Below, piece after piece: positions 60,178-64,000 of a stretch of 64,000 nt of DNA. The notes under the pieces are model-generated. The model did not search any database. It was given only the letters and a program-made list of their open reading frames with translations, and was not told where the DNA came from. Position 1 is the stretch's first letter. Each line of letters opens with the position of its first letter. The DNA lies in assembly GCF_000745345.1 (NCBI RefSeq), contig NZ_JQNR01000004.1:62001-126000 (forward strand). The letters are read 5' to 3'. Source of the DNA: Actinacidiphila yeochonensis CN732 (GTDB taxonomy: Bacteria > Actinomycetota > Actinomycetes > Streptomycetales > Streptomycetaceae). Both the position numbers and the translations under genes were made by a program.

Positions 60178-60813
60178 TCACTTGAACTGGAGGGCGAGAC
60201 CGTCCACCAGGGCCCGCAGGCCGGTCTCGAAGGCGCTCGCGTCGACGTGTTCGCGATGCTCGGCCAGCAGGTGGGCCTGGCCGAGGTGGGGATAGTCGGC
60301 CGGGTCGTACGCGTCGGGGTCGCCGACGAAGCCGCCCGCGAAGGAGCCGAGGGCGGAGCCGGTGACGAAGTACCGCATCAGGGCGCCGATCCGGGTGGCC
60401 TGGGCCGGCGGCCAGCCGGCCTCGACCATGGCGCCGAAGACGGCGTCGGCCATCCGCAGGCCGGCCGGCCGCAGTCCTGGGCCGACGGCGAGGTAGGGCA
60501 CGAAGTTGGGGTGTCCGGTCAGGGCGGCGCGGTAGGAGCGGCCCCAGGCCAGCAGCGCCGAACGCCAGTCGTGCGTGCCGTCCTGGAACATCGACACGTC
60601 GACCTGGGCGACGACGGAGTCGGCCGCGGCGTCGAGGATCGCCTCCTTGGTGGCGAAGTGGTTGTAGAGGGAGGGGCCGCTCACGCCGAGTCGTGCGGCG
60701 AGTCGCCGGGTGGAGAGTGCGCCCAGTCCCTCCTCGTCGATCAGGGCGAGGGCCGTGGCCACGATGCGCTCGCGGCTGAGGAGGGGGTTGCGGGGACGGG
60801 CCATGCGGCACAT
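60178..60813 (-). CDS. TetR-family regulator, probable repressor of AAACTA sites
   Basis: A 211-residue protein. The DNA-binding part is LLSRERIVATALALIDEEGLGALSTRRLAARLGVSGPSLYNHFATKEAILD, the TetR helix-turn-helix with the C-terminal domain type of the TetR_C_1 group. Start is ATG 60813 or the in-frame ATG 60804 (MARPRNP), which fits the family better. It is divergent from the acyl-CoA dehydrogenase gene, with a perfect AAACTA-N7-TAGTTT palindrome between them, so it probably represses itself, that gene and the aldehyde dehydrogenase at 56457. An acyl-CoA or related ligand is likely. Confidence 0.9.
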   Translation of the reverse strand: MCRMARPRNPLLSRERIVATALALIDEEGLGALSTRRLAARLGVSGPSLYNHFATKEAILDAAADSVVAQVDVSMFQDGTHDWRSALLAWGRSYRAALTGHPNFVPYLAVGPGLRPAGLRMADAVFGAMVEAGWPPAQATRIGALMRYFVTGSALGSFAGGFVGDPDAYDPADYPHLGQAHLLAEHREHVDASAFETGLRALVDGLALQFK

Positions 60814-60832
60814 AGTAGGGGCCGCCGAGAGA

Positions 60833-60851
60833 AAACTAGCAACGGTAGTTT
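60833..60851. promoter_or_regulatory. TetR-type operator AAACTA-N7-TAGTTT in the divergent gap
   Basis: AAACTA (60833-60838), a 7-bp centre and TAGTTT (60846-60851) lie in the 56-bp gap between the TetR gene and the acyl-CoA dehydrogenase gene, a place where one protein could repress both promoters. Arms and spacing equal those at 56399-56417. Confidence 0.8.
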
Positions 60852-60869
60852 GAGAGACGGGTACGTCCG

Positions 60870-62018
60870 GTGGACCTGGAGCTGAGTGAGGAGCAGGCCG
60901 CGGCCCGAGCGCTGGCCAGGGAGTTCGTCGACCGTGAGGTCGCCCCGCACGCCGCGGACTGGGACCGTGCGGAGTCCGTTGACCGGGGCATCGTGAAGCG
61001 GCTGGGTGCGCTCGGCTTCCTCGGCCTGACCGTGGAGGAGGAGTACGGCGGCTCCGGTGGCGACCACATGGCGTACTGCCTCGTCACGGAGGAGCTGGGC
61101 CGAGGGGACTCGTCGGTGCGCGGCATCGTCTCCGTCTCGCTCGGCCTGGTCGCCACGTCGATCGCCCGCTGGGGAACGCAGGGGCAGAAACGGCGGTGGC
61201 TGCCCTCGCTGACGTCAGGCGAGGCGGTCGGCTGCTTCGGCCTCACAGAGCCCGGCACCGGCTCCGACGCGGCCAACCTGACCACCCGGGCGGTGCGCGA
61301 GGGTGACGAGTACGTGATCAGCGGCAGCAAGATGTTCATCACCAACGGCACCTGGGCCGATGTCGTGCTGCTCTTCGCCCGCACCGGAGAGGCGGGCCAC
61401 CGGGGCGTCAGCGCCTTCCTGGTGCCGACCGCGACCGCCGGACTGGAGCGCCGGGAGGTGCACGGCAAGCTCGGGCTGCGCGGCCAGGCCACCGCCGAGC
61501 TGGCCTTCGAAAGGGTGCGGGTGCCGGCCCGGGCCATGCTCGGCCCCGAGGGTAAGGGCTTCTCCGTCGCCATGTCCGCGCTGGCCAAGGGGCGGATGTC
61601 GGTGGCGGCGGGGTGCGTAGGGATCGCGCAGGCATGCCTGGACGCCGCGACCGGCTACGCAAAGGAGCGCGAGCAGTTCGGTGCCCCGATCGCCGGCCGC
61701 CAGCTCGTCCAGGAGATGCTCGCGGACATCGCCGTCGACGTGGACGCCGCGCGTCTGCTCACCTGGCGGGTCGCGGACCTGATCGACCGGGGGCTGCCCT
61801 TCGCCACCGAGTCGTCGGTCGCCAAGCTCTACGCCAGCGAGGCGGCGGTGCGCTGTGCCAACAACGCGCTCCAGGTGTTCGGCGGTTACGGCTATATCGA
61901 CGAATACCCGGTGGGCAAGCTGCTGCGGGACGCGCGGGTGATGACCCTGTACGAGGGCACCAGTCAGATCCAGAAGCTCCTCATAGGCAGGGCGCTCACC
62001 GGGATCCCGGCCTTCTGA
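60870..62018 (+). CDS. Acyl-CoA dehydrogenase
   Basis: A 382-residue flavoprotein of the standard length. Landmarks are GFLGLTVEEEYGGSGGDHMAY, FGLTEPGTGSDAANLTT, ISGSKMFITNG, AKGRMSVAAGCVGIAQ, QVFGGYGYIDEYPVGKLLRDARV and TLYEGTSQIQ, where the Glu of YEGTS is the catalytic base. It makes the alpha-beta double bond in acyl-CoA catabolism (fatty or branched acids). GTG at 60870 lies 18 bp after the palindrome that a TetR protein probably binds, so it should be induced by its substrate. With the MaoC and dehydrogenases around it, a degradation pathway is likely. Confidence 0.94.
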   Translation: MDLELSEEQAAARALAREFVDREVAPHAADWDRAESVDRGIVKRLGALGFLGLTVEEEYGGSGGDHMAYCLVTEELGRGDSSVRGIVSVSLGLVATSIARWGTQGQKRRWLPSLTSGEAVGCFGLTEPGTGSDAANLTTRAVREGDEYVISGSKMFITNGTWADVVLLFARTGEAGHRGVSAFLVPTATAGLERREVHGKLGLRGQATAELAFERVRVPARAMLGPEGKGFSVAMSALAKGRMSVAAGCVGIAQACLDAATGYAKEREQFGAPIAGRQLVQEMLADIAVDVDAARLLTWRVADLIDRGLPFATESSVAKLYASEAAVRCANNALQVFGGYGYIDEYPVGKLLRDARVMTLYEGTSQIQKLLIGRALTGIPAF

Positions 62019-62113
62019 CGTGCGGACGGCGGGTCTGCCCGGTGGCGGCGAAGCGTCCCGTCCCCGGAGCCTGCCGGACGGCGCCCCTCGCGCCGGGGCG
62101 TCCCAGCGGCGCT

Positions 62114-62127
62114 AAGCGCTTGCTCAG
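62114..62127. promoter_or_regulatory. Operator-like element AAGCGCTTGCTCAG before the TetR gene
   Basis: AAGCGCTTGCTCAG holds the self-complementary core AAGCGCTT and one full outer arm (GCTCAG); the left outer arm is degenerate. The same 14 bp recur at 63712-63725, upstream of the MaoC gene. The form is like TetR sites of fatty-acid regulons. It is 52 bp before the TetR start, suiting autoregulation. Confidence 0.65.
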
Positions 62128-62178
62128 TCGGGAGGGTAGGGTGTGACCCTGACAATGAGCGGGTGTGAGGAGCAGGAG

Positions 62179-62811
62179 ATGGGCGCGGAGGCGGCAACCG
62201 GCGAGGCGTGGGGCGACATCACCCCCGACGCTGCCAGGCGACTGGTGGTCGCGGCGGTGGAGGCCTTCGCCGAGCGCGGCTACCACGCCACCACCACCCG
62301 GGACATCGCAGGCCGGGCCGGCATGAGCCCCGCCGCGCTCTACATCCACTACAAGACCAAGGAAGAGCTGCTCTACCAGATCAGCAAGGTCGGGCACCTG
62401 CGCTCACTGGCCATGCTCGCCGGGTCCCGGGACGCCCCGGGTACCGCCGGGGAGCGGTTGGCGGAGGCCGTGCGCGCCTTCGTCCGCTGGCATGCCGAGC
62501 ACCACACGACCGGGCGCGTCGTCCAGTACGAACTGGGTGCCCTCGCGCCCGACCACTACCGGGAGATCGTCGCCCTGCGGCGGCAGACCGAGGAGGCGAT
62601 CCGGTCGATCATCGAGGACGGCGTGGCGGCCGGGGAGTTCGACGTGCCCGATCTCTCCGGCACGACCCTGGCGGTGCTGTCGCTCTGCATCGACGTGGCG
62701 CGCTGGTTCAACCCGAAGGGCCACCGCACGCCCGACGAGGTCGGAACGCTCTACGCGGGCCTCGTTCTGAGGATGGTGCGGGGGGCGGAGGCGGGCGGCG
62801 AGGCCGCGTAG
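62179..62811 (+). CDS. TetR-family regulator (fatty-acid type)
   Basis: A 210-residue protein with helix-turn-helix RRLVVAAVEAFAERGYHATTTRDIAGRAGMSPAALYIHYKTKEELL and a helical C-terminal domain of the group controlling fatty-acid or acyl-CoA genes (VRWHAEHHTTGRVVQYELGALAPDHYREI). ATG at 62179 behind GAGGAG (62167-62172) was preferred to GTG 62143. The element AAGCGCTTGCTCAG lies before it and before the MaoC gene, so it probably controls both. It is preceded by the acyl-CoA dehydrogenase in the same direction, with a 160-bp gap. Confidence 0.9.
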   Translation: MGAEAATGEAWGDITPDAARRLVVAAVEAFAERGYHATTTRDIAGRAGMSPAALYIHYKTKEELLYQISKVGHLRSLAMLAGSRDAPGTAGERLAEAVRAFVRWHAEHHTTGRVVQYELGALAPDHYREIVALRRQTEEAIRSIIEDGVAAGEFDVPDLSGTTLAVLSLCIDVARWFNPKGHRTPDEVGTLYAGLVLRMVRGAEAGGEAA

Positions 62812-62948
62812 GCCGCATCGACGGGCGGGCGGCCGGGCGGCCGAGCGGACAAGCGAACAGGTGGTCGGACGGGCGAGCGCGCTCGCCGGGCCCGGGATGG
62901 GGCAGCTCCCCACGAGGCCCGGCGGGCGCACGGCATGCGGGCCGGCCG

Positions 62949-63410
62949 CTACAGGTAGAGGCGCGTCACCATCTCCGCGACGCAGACCGGCTTGTCCCCG
63001 CCCTCGCGTTCCACGGTGACCCGCGCCACCAGGTGGATGCCGCCACCGGTCTCCGCGACCTCGGCGATCACCGCCGTCGCGCGCAGTCGCGAGCCGACCG
63101 GGACCGGCGCGGGGAAGCGCACCTTGTTCACCCCGTAGTTGACGCCCATCCGCACTCCTTCGACTCGGAAGATCTGCGGGGTGAAGAGCGGGAGCAGTGA
63201 CAGCGTGAGGAAGCCGTGCCCGATGGTGGTGCCGAACGGGCCGCCGGCCGCGCGTTCGGGGTCGACGTGAATCCACTGGTGGTCACCGGTGGCATCGGCG
63301 AACTGGTCGATCCGCTTCTGGTCGATCTCGATCCAGTCCGTCCAGCCGAGCTGCTCGTCGACGGCGGCACGGAGCTCGTCGGGCGAGGCGAAGACGCGGG
63401 GCTGGGACAT
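62949..63410 (-). CDS. MaoC/NodN-like (R)-enoyl-CoA hydratase
   Basis: A 153-residue hot-dog-fold protein. DQKRIDQFADATGDHQWIHVDPERA carries the hydratase Asp and His (the D-x4-H type motif), followed by GTTIGHGFLTLSLLPLF. The final strands VNYGVNKVRFPAPVPVGSRLR are typical of the NodN/MaoC single-domain type. It adds water to trans-2-enoyl-CoA. ATG at 63410 follows GGAGG (63418-63422), and the earlier frame is non-coding. The operator element at 63712-63725 and the neighbouring acyl-CoA dehydrogenase put it in acyl-CoA catabolism. Between its start and that element, 301 bp hold no recognisable gene. Confidence 0.92.
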   Translation of the reverse strand: MSQPRVFASPDELRAAVDEQLGWTDWIEIDQKRIDQFADATGDHQWIHVDPERAAGGPFGTTIGHGFLTLSLLPLFTPQIFRVEGVRMGVNYGVNKVRFPAPVPVGSRLRATAVIAEVAETGGGIHLVARVTVEREGGDKPVCVAEMVTRLYL

Positions 63411-63711
63411 GACGGGAGCCTCCTGCTGGTGAGGGAGTCGGGCCGGGACGTACCGGGCGGGGCCCCGGTCGTTGGCTTGGAGCTTGGCGAGGCTGGGCTG
63501 GACCCTCGCGGGGTCGGGCCCAGAATCCGGTTGAGCCCTGGCCGCGCCCTCCCCAGCTTCCGCCGAGCCCGGCCGGACGCGGCACGCCGGACCGAACGGG
63601 CTACCCGGCCCCGGACGCCGGGCAGCCCGACCCGTGCGGGTCGCCGTCTCCCGAAGAAGCAGGCGGGCGCCGTACCCGGGCGCGGCGCCGGGCGGGCTGA
63701 AGCCGGTTTCC

Positions 63712-63725
63712 AAGCGCTTGCTCAG
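63712..63725. promoter_or_regulatory. Operator-like element AAGCGCTTGCTCAG upstream of the MaoC gene
   Basis: Identical over 14 bp to the element at 62114-62127. It lies 302 bp before the MaoC start and 120 bp after the end of the LLM gene on the same strand, so it marks a promoter for the MaoC gene with a long leader or an unseen small gene. The left outer arm is degenerate (TTTCC in place of CTGAG). Confidence 0.6.
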
Positions 63726-63844
63726 CACGCCTCAGCATGGTTCCGCCGCCCCGGGTGTGTCAACGGCATGCCGTCCCGCGCGCCACGACCTGGGCGCGGC
63801 GTCCGGTTCCGCGTCGCGCGGGCCGACCACGTGGCGGTGGCCTC

Positions 63845-64000
63845 TCAGGCCGCCGCCTCCACCCCGGCACGGGCCTCCAGCAGCGGCCGGAGCTCGGCCA
63901 GGGCCTCCACCTGTGCGCGCTGCTCCACGACGTCGGGGGCCGCGCACCGGATGACGAGGTCCCGTGCGCCGGCCCGTACGTAGGCGGCCAGGTGCTCGGC
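63845..64000 (-). CDS. LLM-class oxidoreductase, C-terminal fragment cut by the window edge
   Basis: The last 51 codons of a minus-strand gene that continues beyond 64000. The visible end reads AEHLAAYVRAGARDLVIRC then LAELRPLLEARAG, the pattern of the C-terminus of luciferase-like flavin or F420 oxidoreductases (an acidic-helix end after V..GA.D..). The stop is TGA at 63845-63847. Nothing can be said about start or substrate. Confidence 0.6.
   Translation of the reverse strand, partial: AEHLAAYVRAGARDLVIRCAAPDVVEQRAQVEALAELRPLLEARAGVEAAA

Noticed and set aside
1..64000. tRNA, rRNA, CRISPR or transposase/integrase elements
   Set aside because: I scanned for cloverleaf-like, rRNA-like, repeat-spacer and transposase motif patterns and found none. 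A tRNA could still be missed without a covariance search.

Overview
The window is very GC-rich, with strong G/C at third codon positions, many GTG starts, and stop/start overlaps of the ATGA/GTGA type. Together with families such as F420-type LLM oxidoreductases, the DUF5925-like AAA ATPase and YtrA-like GntR regulators, this points to an actinomycete, most likely a Streptomyces chromosome. No rRNA, tRNA, CRISPR array or transposase was recognised.

Positions about 329-45089 form one large, unusual biosynthetic gene cluster in four transcription blocks. Block A (+, 329-15754): Fe/2OG oxygenases, a SPASM-like radical SAM enzyme, a glycosyltransferase, a B12-type radical SAM enzyme, a carbamoyltransferase, a methyltransferase, a PCP-thioesterase, a cupin-like protein, an acyl carrier with its AMP-ligase, and an aminotransferase. 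Block B (-, 20112-15734): LLM oxidoreductase, GNAT, aldose 1-epimerase, BtpA-like TIM barrel and SIS isomerase, a set that looks like sugar(-phosphate) handling. Block C (+, 20351-35761): an unknown protein, two ABC exporters, a free-standing adenylation domain whose pocket resembles cysteine-activating domains, then a sulfonate module. That module holds a ComA-type phosphosulfolactate synthase, two aspartase/fumarase-superfamily lyases and a D-cysteine-desulfhydrase-like PLP enzyme. It is followed by a caspase/CHAT-like protein with a zinc ribbon, a CPYC flavoprotein and a lone PCP. Block D (-, 45089-35965): an MccF-like S66 peptidase, a PP-loop ATPase, a methyltransferase, an aminotransferase, a second B12-type radical SAM enzyme, a minimal class II aaRS-like ligase, and a full-length GluRS paralog that has lost both class I signature motifs.

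My reading is that block C makes a small sulfonate from PEP and sulfite by chemistry like bacterial coenzyme M biosynthesis and joins it to carrier-bound cysteine. The other blocks would build a glycosylated, carbamoylated, methylated scaffold. The MccF homolog and the aaRS-like proteins suggest an aminoacyl-adenylate-like product that attacks an aminoacyl-tRNA synthetase. The enzyme families are seen in the sequence; the product class is inference. No dedicated pathway regulator was recognised.

The right-hand 19 kb is ordinary chromosome: an HTTM membrane protein, a methyltransferase-Nudix fusion coupled to a GntR regulator, an AAA ATPase, a secreted SGNH hydrolase, a protein like the C-terminal part of type ISP restriction enzymes, homogentisate dioxygenase with a GntR regulator, and an aldehyde/alcohol dehydrogenase, acyl-CoA dehydrogenase and MaoC region with three TetR regulators. 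Two shared operator-like motifs tie genes of this last region into two small regulons.
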